DNA of 64,000 bases from Lachnospiraceae bacterium. Its GTDB lineage: Bacteria; Bacillota; Clostridia; Lachnospirales; Lachnospiraceae. Shown here in pieces: positions 40,037 through 48,370 of the stretch. The stretch is from contig SVFI01000003.1 in the NCBI GenBank assembly GCA_015056905.1, positions 62,001 through 126,000 of the forward strand, written 5' to 3'. A program made the position numbers and the translations under genes. Positions within the stretch are counted from its first letter, which is position 1. Every line of letters begins with the position of its first letter. The notes beneath the pieces were generated by a model that saw only the letters and a program-made list of their open reading frames with translations, searched no databases and was not told the origin of the DNA.

Positions 40037-40870
40037 CTAGCTTCCTATCAGACAGTACAGCATCACTGCCTGTTGCACTTCCAAAAGATGTTTTTTGAAC
40101 TCATATCCGATAAAATACTCCGAGTCTATCACATCGTCTGACACTTCCTCCCCACGGTAAAACGGAGGGCATGGATTTAAAAGCGCACCGTCATTCGCCA
40201 ATTCCATCATTTCTTTTGTTACCTGGCAATCTTTAAAATCCGAAAGTACATTTTCCGGTAACGAATCCGTACAGACAATATCTTTTCCCACTATCGCATC
40301 TTTGATATTGCGATGCGTCACCAGTCCGTCAATCTCATAACCGATTCCGCAACACTGTTCCAAGGAAAATCCCATGATTTCCGATGCTGCTTTCCAAGAC
40401 AGTCCGATATTTCCGTCCTTCCCGACATACAAATAATTGTCCTTTGTAAAATCTTCTCTGATTTTAGAAAGTGCATACATATCCGCCAATATTTCACACG
40501 GGTGATTACCATCCGTCATGGCATTAATTACAGGAACCGTCAAATACATCGCGAGCTGCTCTACTACGTGTATATCTTTATGTCTGACTATGACCATATC
40601 TGCCCAGTTATTTAAATATCCGCAAACATCTTTCAGCTCTTCTTTCTTATCCAGTGTTTCTGCCGGGAACAAAATCGGTTGACCGCCAAGCAGATAAATT
40701 CCTTTTTCAAAGGTTACTCTTGTCCGGATACCGGAAGCCGGAAAAAACATTACTACACTTTTTCCTTTTAAAGCATCCGCATGTTTACCTCGACAGACTT
40801 CATCTGTCCATTCAAAAAGTTCATAAATATCAATTGCTTTATGATCAGATAACTTAATAAAATGCTTCAT
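40037..40870 (-). CDS. Divergent aspartate/ornithine carbamoyltransferase-superfamily protein
   Basis: SGIRTRVTFEKGIYLLGG in the STRTR position, NAMTDGNHPCEILADMYAL (HPCQ-like), LNPCPPFYRGEEV (HCLP-like). Confidence 0.8.
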   Translation of the reverse strand: MKHFIKLSDHKAIDIYELFEWTDEVCRGKHADALKGKSVVMFFPASGIRTRVTFEKGIYLLGGQPILFPAETLDKKEELKDVCGYLNNWADMVIVRHKDIHVVEQLAMYLTVPVINAMTDGNHPCEILADMYALSKIREDFTKDNYLYVGKDGNIGLSWKAASEIMGFSLEQCCGIGYEIDGLVTHRNIKDAIVGKDIVCTDSLPENVLSDFKDCQVTKEMMELANDGALLNPCPPFYRGEEVSDDVIDSEYFIGYEFKKHLLEVQQAVMLYCLIGS

Positions 40871-40950
40871 TTCTTTTTCTCCCAAATGCAATGCTGCAAA
40901 TACAGCTTAATTATACACCATCTTTCTGTTAGATACCATGTAAAACAAGA

Positions 40951-40993
40951 AAAAAGCCGTCGCTCCGCATTTACGGAGCAACAGCCCTTTTCT
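40951..40993 (-). terminator. Terminator downstream of GNAT gene
   Basis: GGGCTGTTGCTCCGTAAATGCGGAGCGACGGCTTTTTTC on minus strand. Confidence 0.75.
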
Positions 40994-40999
40994 TTTCAA

Positions 41000-41647
41000 T
41001 TACCTTATGGTCGAATGACTCTGAATATAAAAGATTTCCTGATTTGGTGTCCATGCTTTTTCTTTCGGTGGAAACTGCGCCTCAAACTGCGCAAGTCCTT
41101 CCTCCGTCATAGCTTCAAAAGCCGGACTTTCATGATAATACCAGGTTCTTCCGTCAAGTGCATTCTCTTTCAATTGTTTGACGAGCAAAGCCGCCGGATA
41201 TACGTCACCTTCCAGACAGACATGATATCTGTGACTGCTGCGAAAACCACGCGCCACATAATTTGCCGGATCGCCGAAAATGGCAATCGCATCAAATCCA
41301 AGATCTTTTGCAATCTCAAAAGAATGTTCCAGCAAAATACGACTGTAGCCAAGTCTCTGATAATTCGGATGAACACAAACCGGGCCAAAACTTAAAATCT
41401 GCTTTTCATTTCCCTGTGCATCCTTCAGCATCGATTTCATGTACATGACATTTCCGATAATCTCACCGTCAACTTCCAACACAAGTGCAAGCTCCGGAAT
41501 AAAATCTTCATGTCCGCGCATCACATGCACCAGATAATGCTCATCGCATCCTTCTTTGTACACATTCCAAAACGCTTCTCTTGTTAGGTTTTCTACTGCC
41601 TTATAGTCTTTCTCTGTTTCCTGACGTATAATATAGTTTTTATTCAT
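41000..41647 (-). CDS. GNAT-family N-acetyltransferase
   Basis: IRQETEKDYKAVENLTREAFW, FGPVCVHPNYQRLGYSRILLEHSFEIAKDLGFDAIAIFGDPANY. Confidence 0.92.
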   Translation of the reverse strand: MNKNYIIRQETEKDYKAVENLTREAFWNVYKEGCDEHYLVHVMRGHEDFIPELALVLEVDGEIIGNVMYMKSMLKDAQGNEKQILSFGPVCVHPNYQRLGYSRILLEHSFEIAKDLGFDAIAIFGDPANYVARGFRSSHRYHVCLEGDVYPAALLVKQLKENALDGRTWYYHESPAFEAMTEEGLAQFEAQFPPKEKAWTPNQEIFYIQSHSTIR

Positions 41648-41812
41648 TGTTTTTTTCCTCCTGAATGTTGTTATCTTTCAACTGCTTTCCGCGGGAGGTT
41701 TGTTAGCGACAGCAAACCTCCCGGTTATGCTACCGTCTCCTTCTTATTGTACTTAATCAAACAAGCACTCTCCTTATAAATAAATTTTATATAATCAGGT
41801 CTTACGACCGAA

Positions 41813-42487
41813 TTACCACACAAACGGTATCATGCGGTACCTTACCTTTTCTTTGTATTCTTTATATCCTGCCAGTCCCTCTTCCAGAACCATCTCTTCA
41901 TTCTTAATCCGTTTTACAAGCAAGAACGGATAGATACAAAAAATTGCAAATCCAATCCACGAACCAAGCACCACAGGAATAGATAAAAACAGAAGCACCG
42001 TCGAAAAATACATCGGATGTCTCACCACCCCGTAAAGTCCGGTATCTATGACTTTCTGTTCTTTCTGTATTTCTACTGTACGGGACAGATATACATTCTC
42101 ACGCATCACTTCCGCATACAATCCGTAAGATACAAGCAAAATCACCGACGCAGCAATCACAACCGGCATCGGAACATTGGTCCATCCAAACCGAAAATCA
42201 AGTGCCGAAAATATAAATCCTGCCAAAAACATAACAAGCGATGCACCAACAACCTTTTTCTGGTCACTCTCGCTTTCCTTGTTGCGAAGTCTCTTTTCCA
42301 GTAATTCCGGGCTCTTAACGAGGAGCACTACCCCTAACAGAAACATCGGAATAAACAAAAGGCCGACAAACAACCAACCATTAAAATAATTCCATGTCCC
42401 CGCCGGAAGAAATAACATCAGACCGACCATCAGAAATCCTGCTATGTATTTTGATAATGCACTGATAATCAGTTGCGTTCTGCGCAT
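41813..42487 (-). CDS. Isoprenylcysteine methyltransferase-like (ICMT/PEMT) membrane protein
   Basis: VIDTGLYGVVRHPMYFSTVLLFLSIPVVLGS, EEMVLEEGLAGYKEYKEKVRYRMIPFVW. Confidence 0.88.
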   Translation of the reverse strand: MRRTQLIISALSKYIAGFLMVGLMLFLPAGTWNYFNGWLFVGLLFIPMFLLGVVLLVKSPELLEKRLRNKESESDQKKVVGASLVMFLAGFIFSALDFRFGWTNVPMPVVIAASVILLVSYGLYAEVMRENVYLSRTVEIQKEQKVIDTGLYGVVRHPMYFSTVLLFLSIPVVLGSWIGFAIFCIYPFLLVKRIKNEEMVLEEGLAGYKEYKEKVRYRMIPFVW

Positions 42488-42676
42488 GTGGAACCTCCGT
42501 TTTAATAACTAAATTTACAAATCCACTGATTCGTTGTATGATTATCTACACACCTATTTCTTTTATAATCATATCACACTCCAAAGTTAAAACACAAACA
42601 AATATTCTTTCCTATTTCACTTTTAATTCAATCGCTATTTCCCACAACTCAGAACATTTCTCGGAGGCACTTCATT

Positions 42677-43051
42677 TTGGAACAAGTCGGCAAATTATCT
42701 ACAGATATAATCAATCTGCTAAACTTAAATATTGCACCAAACACACCCATTTTAATCGGAGATTCCAACATAGACCATATCAAGGCAAGACATCCTTATG
42801 AATACGATATGTATTACGACAGAATCCCAGAAATATTGGAAACTCCTGATTTTGTAGGTATAAACCCAAATAATAATTCAATACAATTTGTCAAATTTTT
42901 TTATGTTGTCAACGAATATATCCGCGTTGCTGTAAAAATATCAACTAACAAAATGTGCTTTGTTAAAAGCATGCATTTACTCAGTACTTTTAACGCTGAA
43001 CGCTATATCCAAAAAGGAACCCTGAAAAAACTTGACAACACTTCTTTATAG
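42677..43051 (+). CDS. Stand-alone BECR-fold nuclease-like ORF (PBECR3-like)
   Basis: TTG start 9 nt after GGAGG; IDHIKARHPYEYDMYYDRIPEILETPDFVGINPNNNSIQFVKFFYVVNEYIRVAVKIS resembles the C-terminal nuclease domains of phage MuF-type toxins. Confidence 0.55.
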   Translation: MEQVGKLSTDIINLLNLNIAPNTPILIGDSNIDHIKARHPYEYDMYYDRIPEILETPDFVGINPNNNSIQFVKFFYVVNEYIRVAVKISTNKMCFVKSMHLLSTFNAERYIQKGTLKKLDNTSL

Positions 43052-43165
43052 AGTATAATAAATTTACAAATAACATATGTTAATTAAATGGAATCTGAGG
43101 GCGGAACAGGCGGCCGCCACCCATAGTTAGGAGATGTGGATTGTCACCCACCTATTCCATTTTTT

Positions 43166-43201
43166 AAAAAAATCAGACAACTTGTATTGTCTGATTTTTT
43201 T
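43166..43201. terminator. Bidirectional terminator
   Basis: AAAAAAATCAGACAA-cttgta-TTGTCTGATTTTTTT, 11+ bp perfect stem. Confidence 0.9.
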
Positions 43202-43205
43202 ATCG

Positions 43206-44846
43206 CTATTTCCCAAACTCCTCCGTCGCTTTCTTAAGCAAATAGTCTTCTCCCGCATCAAACAGCGATGAAACCGCCTGCAAATCAAATGGAATTTTTT
43301 TGTCCAAAGGTACCACCGCTTTGCGAGAATGATCCGTGTCCACAAACACACTACCGTCTTCATTTAACAAAAGTGCTCCGGAATAGGTCAAAATCCCATA
43401 ATCAAAGCTTACGGAATTTACACCTTGGCAGCTTCCATTGCTGTGGGTAAATCCCATCACAGTCACATTCGGATAAGCAGAAGCCGCCATCGTGAAATGG
43501 TCTCCTGCACTGACGGTATTGGCGTTGACGAGTATTACAATCTTCCCATGTCCCCAAAGGTTTTCACCCTGATAGATCTCACATTGCCCGACTTGATAGG
43601 TCACACTTCCGTCATCTGCAACACTATCTATCTTATACTTTTGTGTTTCCTTATCAAACACACCATCATAAGCATATACATGTTCTCCGGGAGGCGCAAT
43701 CAATTTCAAAACATGCTTCACATGATTTCCGGACCCTCCGAAATTAGAGCGAAGATCGAAAATCAAATTTGTTACCCCTTCCTCTTTTAAAGCAAGCATC
43801 TCCTCCCGCAGCCCTGTCTCCATCTCAGAAAAATTCTCTTCGGAATCATAATTCATAAATCGCATACGAAGAAGAACCGTATTCTCATCCACGTGCATCC
43901 AGTCCAGGTTCGAAATTTCAGCCCCTTTGTCAATGACATCTTCGATACAATCCATCATTCTATCGTAATAATTTCCGATTTTTGAAAGCGCAACTGTCTT
44001 CTCCTCACCTGTTTCATCGATGAAACAAACGAAAGCCGTCTCATCTCCCATCCCTGCAATGGGAAGGGCTTCATAAAATTCTTCATTTTCTTCCACTGCA
44101 AAAGAGGAAAACTTTTCTTTTCCTAACAAACTTTCAACCGGCTCTCTATTCCATGCCCGAATTTCACTGCCGTTACGAATACCTGCTTTATAAGCTTCGC
44201 TCTCTTCCTTCACCATAACAGCCACTATCTTTCCGTCTGACAGCTTCATGGTGCAAAACCCATAGTCATTTCCGTACATTTTTTCGTAGGTCATCTTTTC
44301 AATTTTTTCATCTTTTATTCCATATCCGACATGTCCATCCTGAAATTCCATGGCAAACTTTGTCCAGGCAATGGATGCCTCCACCCCATCATGAGCTTTG
44401 TCAGCCTCCTCAAATAACGGCAGATACTTTTCATACAACCCGTCCCAATCTATGTTTTTTTGCTCGGAAAGCACATAATGAAGTTTCATTTCTTCAAATC
44501 CGGTCTTGAAATCTGCCGCATAATCATAGCTTCGATACCCCGGAGAAAAAAGACAGACACCAAGGGATAAAAATGCTGACAATACACTGACAAAACATAA
44601 AACGCGGCGCACTTTTTTCTCTTGCTTTACCATCCCAAAAACAAGAAGAAACGCACCAAAATAAACGCCGAGCATACATGCTTCAAACTCATATATCGCA
44701 ACCAAAACGAGCGTCACAAGAAATGGTAACACATAAAGTAAGCGCCATTTTACGTTTTTCTTTTTTTCTGCAAATCCGGCCAGCCAAAACAAAAAAACTG
44801 CCAGAATCAAATTCAAAACCACACACACAATATCCCAAATAACCAT
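43206..44846 (-). CDS. S41-family peptidase with N-terminal TM segments
   Basis: LIFDLRSNFGGSGNHVKHVL, VILVNANTVSAGDHFTMAASAYPNVTVMGFTHSNGSCQGVN, PDZ-like middle. Confidence 0.85.
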   Translation of the reverse strand: MVIWDIVCVVLNLILAVFLFWLAGFAEKKKNVKWRLLYVLPFLVTLVLVAIYEFEACMLGVYFGAFLLVFGMVKQEKKVRRVLCFVSVLSAFLSLGVCLFSPGYRSYDYAADFKTGFEEMKLHYVLSEQKNIDWDGLYEKYLPLFEEADKAHDGVEASIAWTKFAMEFQDGHVGYGIKDEKIEKMTYEKMYGNDYGFCTMKLSDGKIVAVMVKEESEAYKAGIRNGSEIRAWNREPVESLLGKEKFSSFAVEENEEFYEALPIAGMGDETAFVCFIDETGEEKTVALSKIGNYYDRMMDCIEDVIDKGAEISNLDWMHVDENTVLLRMRFMNYDSEENFSEMETGLREEMLALKEEGVTNLIFDLRSNFGGSGNHVKHVLKLIAPPGEHVYAYDGVFDKETQKYKIDSVADDGSVTYQVGQCEIYQGENLWGHGKIVILVNANTVSAGDHFTMAASAYPNVTVMGFTHSNGSCQGVNSVSFDYGILTYSGALLLNEDGSVFVDTDHSRKAVVPLDKKIPFDLQAVSSLFDAGEDYLLKKATEEFGK

Positions 44847-44859
44847 AGATGCCTCCTAG

Positions 44860-45435
44860 TTTATATCATCCTTCAAAAAAACCATGTAACCAAGCCATAA
44901 GAAAAACAGCCCAAAGACCAGTGACGAACCTATCACACCTACAATTTGGGATACATTCATTGACGCATCATACCGATAGAATAAATATCAGCATCCAGGT
45001 AACTCCAACCTTTATCTCAAGATTTGATCCCCAGCCGTTACAAAAAGATAACACAAGAAGCGGTAATATCAGATAGAGGGCACTGATTCCCAAACACCAT
45101 AGAATCGTCAAAATGACTCGTGCGCCAAACACATGATTTCTGGAATTTCCCGCCAGAATTTCATAATTAATTGTTTTATCGGTCATATCCCAGCCCACAA
45201 TTCTGGCAACCAAAACACAACATAAAACCAAGCATCCCACAACCATAAACTCCGCATTTTTTGCCAGAAATAATCCTGCGCTTATTTCCGAAAATGCCAT
45301 CCCTTCTTCTACTAAAGCTGAGTAAAAGCCGATTCCTATCGCCAGAAAACCACTGAATAATATCGCATATATTGTAAAATTATCTCTTTTTATTTGATAA
45401 TTTAACCCCTTCATCAGATTCCACATTTTGTTCAC
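44860..45435 (-). pseudogene. Degraded ABC transporter permease (frame broken near 44,967)
   Basis: ORF 44968..45435 ends ...TWMLIFILSV* and a TM C-terminus (MNVSQIVGVIGSSLVFGLFFLWLGYMVFLKDDIN*) follows in another frame; far shorter than typical permeases. Confidence 0.6.
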
Positions 45436-46217
45436 CTACCATATCCATATAATATTTTTCAAGATTTGCCTCTACCATATGCAAAGTAACCGGTATTACC
45501 CCTCCATCATATAAAGCCTTTGAAATTTTTGTCACATTCTCAAGGCCCTCATAAAGTCTGATACTTCCATCCTCTTCCACCTCAACCTGACCGGCAAAGC
45601 CTTTCTCCTGTAAAATCACAAGTGCCTTAGCATCATTATCGGTATGAATATGATAATATTCCTTACAAATTCGGCGAAGATTTTCTGCGGAAACCGATTG
45701 TATCAGCTTCCCGTGATGAATGAAAATATAGTCCGTACATAGCAGCGATAATTCTGTCAAAATATGAGAGGAAATCAAAATGGTGATATGCTCTTCCTTA
45801 TTAAGCTTTAATAAAAGATTTCGAATCTCGACGATTCCTTCCGGATCTAAACCGTTAATCGGCTCGTCAAGCACCATGATTTCCGGCTTTGTCATAAGAG
45901 CAATAGCGATTCCCAGTCTTTGTCGCATACCGAGAGAAAAATTCTTTACCACTTTTTTTCCTGTGTCAGAAAGACCCACAATTTCCAGAACTTCCTCCAC
46001 TCTGTTCTTATTTGGAATCCCTTTCATAATCCGGAGTTTTTCCAAATTTTCCCTGGCAGTTAAATTCTCTTTTGCATAGGGTGTTTCTATCATAAAGCTC
46101 ATGCGGCTTCTCGCACCCGCCAGTCCTTCTTCCGACGTCTCCCCATAGATGGAGATTTCTCCATCGGTCGGGAGCACAAGACCGCCTAATATTTTCATAA
46201 TCGTGGTCTTCCCTGCC
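45380..46217 (-). pseudogene. 3' part of BcrA-type ABC transporter ATP-binding gene split by element 2
   Basis: NGAGKTTIMKILGGLVLPTDGEISIYGE...LSLGMRQ-like NFSLGMRQRLGIAIALMTKPEIMVLDEPINGLDPEG; 5' part found at 50403-50524. Confidence 0.92.
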
Positions 46218-46267
46218 CCGTTCGGCACACATATAAAAGTAGCACAACTAAAAAGGGGCTGGAACCG

Positions 46268-46405
46268 TTGAAAAATAAGGACATTGATAGACTAATAAGA
46301 TTATGTATAAAAGGCTGGATAACTTATGAGGAGCTTATAAAGCGTTTAGATGAGATAGAGAAAAAAGATAACCCTGAATTACCTGAGCCACCTAGAGTAT
46401 ACTAA
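46268..46405 (+). CDS. Small element-encoded protein (45 aa)
   Basis: TTG start after AAAGGGG; KNKDIDRLIRLCIKGWITYEELIKRLDEIEKKDNPELPEPPRVY*. Confidence 0.5.
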   Translation: MKNKDIDRLIRLCIKGWITYEELIKRLDEIEKKDNPELPEPPRVY

Positions 46406-46442
46406 AAAATTAGACGGTCAGTTATTGACCGTCTTTTTATTT

Positions 46443-46607
46443 TTATGCTAATGTGATCTGTCCTAACTCATTTACTATTTTTCTTGCCTCTGCCTTAGTT
46501 CTTGTCTCTGCTACTTTTTCGTATTTCTTAAATTCCTCATTTGTTAAAGGTGCTAAACAGTACATTTTTACTTTTCCGCTTATGATTGCATATACTCCAT
46601 ATTTCAT
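46443..46607 (-). CDS. Small element-encoded protein
   Basis: MKYGVYAIISGKVKMYCLAPLTNEEFKKYEKVAETRTKAEARKIVNELGQITLA*, AGGAGG upstream. Confidence 0.55.
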   Translation of the reverse strand: MKYGVYAIISGKVKMYCLAPLTNEEFKKYEKVAETRTKAEARKIVNELGQITLA

Positions 46608-46657
46608 ATCTTTTACCTCCTGTAGTGGCTCTGTGTTATTTGTTAATATCATTATAG

Positions 46658-46741
46658 TATATTGCTTGCAATATATCAATATACAGAATAACCAAAGTTT
46701 TACAATTATCTTTGTCCATTTTGTATATTGCTAACAATATA
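46658..46741. promoter_or_regulatory. Twin palindromic operators in a divergent promoter region
   Basis: TATATTGC-TT-GCAATATA (46658-46675) and GTATATTG-CTAA-CAATATAC (46723-46742). Confidence 0.7.
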
Positions 46742-46797
46742 CATTTATGCTATTATAATATTGTAACAAGGGAACAGCAAAGAAAGGAGTTAACAGA

Positions 46798-46953
46798 ATG
46801 GAAGATGACAAAATGGTTTTTAAAAGTTACTTAAGAGGATTATTAAGAGATTTAAAGCGTTTAAAGAAAGCGTTAAAAGAAAAGAATTATGAGGAAGTGG
46901 ATAAAATAATAGATAACCTCATAGATGATACTCAAAAGGGTATTGAAGATTAA
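46798..46953 (+). CDS. Small element-encoded protein (51 aa)
   Basis: AAAGGAG RBS, MEDDKMVFKSYLRGLLRDLKRLKKALKEKNYEEVDKIIDNLIDDTQKGIED*. Confidence 0.55.
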   Translation: MEDDKMVFKSYLRGLLRDLKRLKKALKEKNYEEVDKIIDNLIDDTQKGIED

Positions 46954-47076
46954 AACTAAATAGGACTAAACACTAGGGCGGTGAGTTTCGGTTAACTTCT
47001 TTCTTGCCACCGCCCCAGTAATTATAAAAATAATAGCAAGAAAGAAAATAAATGTCAATATTTAGGAGGTGTATAC

Positions 47077-47262
47077 ATGGGAGCTAAATACACAAAGGCT
47101 CAGAATAAAGCCACTCAGAAGTACATTAAAAACACCTATGATACTGTCACTACCAGAGTACCTAAAGGTATGAGAGACGTGTATAAAGCACACGCTGAAA
47201 GTAAAGGTACTAGCCTAAATAAACTGATCATAGACCTACTTAATAAGGATATGGAGGGCTAA
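47077..47262 (+). CDS. Small ribbon-helix-helix (Arc-like) protein
   Basis: RVPKGMRDVYKAHAESKGTSLNKLIIDLLNKDMEG; AGGAGG upstream. Confidence 0.65.
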   Translation: MGAKYTKAQNKATQKYIKNTYDTVTTRVPKGMRDVYKAHAESKGTSLNKLIIDLLNKDMEG

Positions 47263-47286
47263 AAATGACCGATAACGATAAAGACA

Positions 47287-47928
47287 CTACTCCACACTAT
47301 ACACTGTCAACCATGAAAAAGCTGAGGAGTATACACCACCTCCAGCATAACCTAATAAGTTTTTACTCTGTCTGTAAATATCCAGTCTGCTAAGTTGTTT
47401 AGGACTGTTAATAGTCTGATAGAAATTATTGACTACTCCACCGCCTACAGTTCCGCTACCACCTATAGTAGCTGTGGCTGTTCCTAAGCCAGCTCTGGCA
47501 CTTCCTACCGTGTCAATAGCTAAATCTTTTAAGGTATTAAATAACCCTTTAGTATTATCTTTAACACCTACAGCTATACCCTCTGGTAACCACTTACCGA
47601 CCTCATTAGCCATGAGCTTAGACGGTGAGCCGATTTCAAAGAATTTTTTAAGCCACTCTGTAACATCACCTACAAAACCTTTAATCTTATCTTTAAGCCA
47701 CTGTACTTTATTGTTAATACCGTTGTACAGACCCGTTACAATGTCAGAGCCGATAGACTTAATTTTACCTGTGATTTCTCCGACTTTTTCTACTACAGCG
47801 TCATAGAGTTTTTTTGCTGACTCTTTACCTTTTTTAGCTAAATTTGCGCCCCAGTCACCTACTTTATTGACCACTTTTTTAAGCCAGTCAGCCACTTTCT
47901 GAGGTAACTGTTTGACATATGCTCTCAC
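47287..47928 (-). pseudogene. C-terminal fragment of phage tail tape-measure protein
   Basis: IGSDIVTGLYNGINNKVQWLKDKIKGFVGDVTEWLKKFFEIGSPSKLMANEVGKWLPEGIAVGV. Confidence 0.85.
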
Positions 47929-47976
47929 CTGTCGGCTGTGTTCCTATCACTTCCATAATAGTTACCTCTTACAAAG

Positions 47977-48192
47977 TCAAGAAATCTGTACTTTTTGATT
48001 AAAAAAATATAAGTGTATTTCTGTCATGGGAATACCCAAAAGGTCGCACGCCTTAGCCATTTCTTCTGGTTTCCACTGTGTAATACCGCTTAAACGCTGT
48101 CCTACAGCACTCTCGCTCATCTCCATCGCCTCAGCAAAAGCCTTTTGTGTGTTATACACTTCCTTAATTTTGCCCTTTAACTTTGCATACAT
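47977..48192 (-). CDS. Cro-like HTH regulator
   Basis: MYAKLKGKIKEVYNTQKAFAEAMEMSESAVGQRLSGITQWKPEEMAKACDLLGIPMTEIHLYFF. Confidence 0.8.
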   Translation of the reverse strand: MYAKLKGKIKEVYNTQKAFAEAMEMSESAVGQRLSGITQWKPEEMAKACDLLGIPMTEIHLYFFNQKVQIS

Positions 48193-48207
48193 ATCATCAC
48201 CTCCTCT

Positions 48208-48225
48208 GGTACAGTTTTCTGTACC
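48208..48225. promoter_or_regulatory. Operator palindrome of the element's regulatory switch
   Basis: GGTACAG-TTTT-CTGTACC. Confidence 0.6.
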
Positions 48226-48370
48226 CCACAAGCCTTATTATACTGATATAATTTTAAATGTCAACACCAAAATACAGAAATTCTATATTTTTTTTATAAA
48301 TCGTACATTATTTGTTGTATTTTCTGTACTTTTACCATATAATGATAATACACAGACAGGAGGTGAAAAT

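Noticed and set aside
42538-42801. 87 aa ORF overlapping the BECR-like gene in another frame
   Set aside because: No ribosome-binding site and no plausible domain; the overlapping frame with GGAGG and TTG is better supported.
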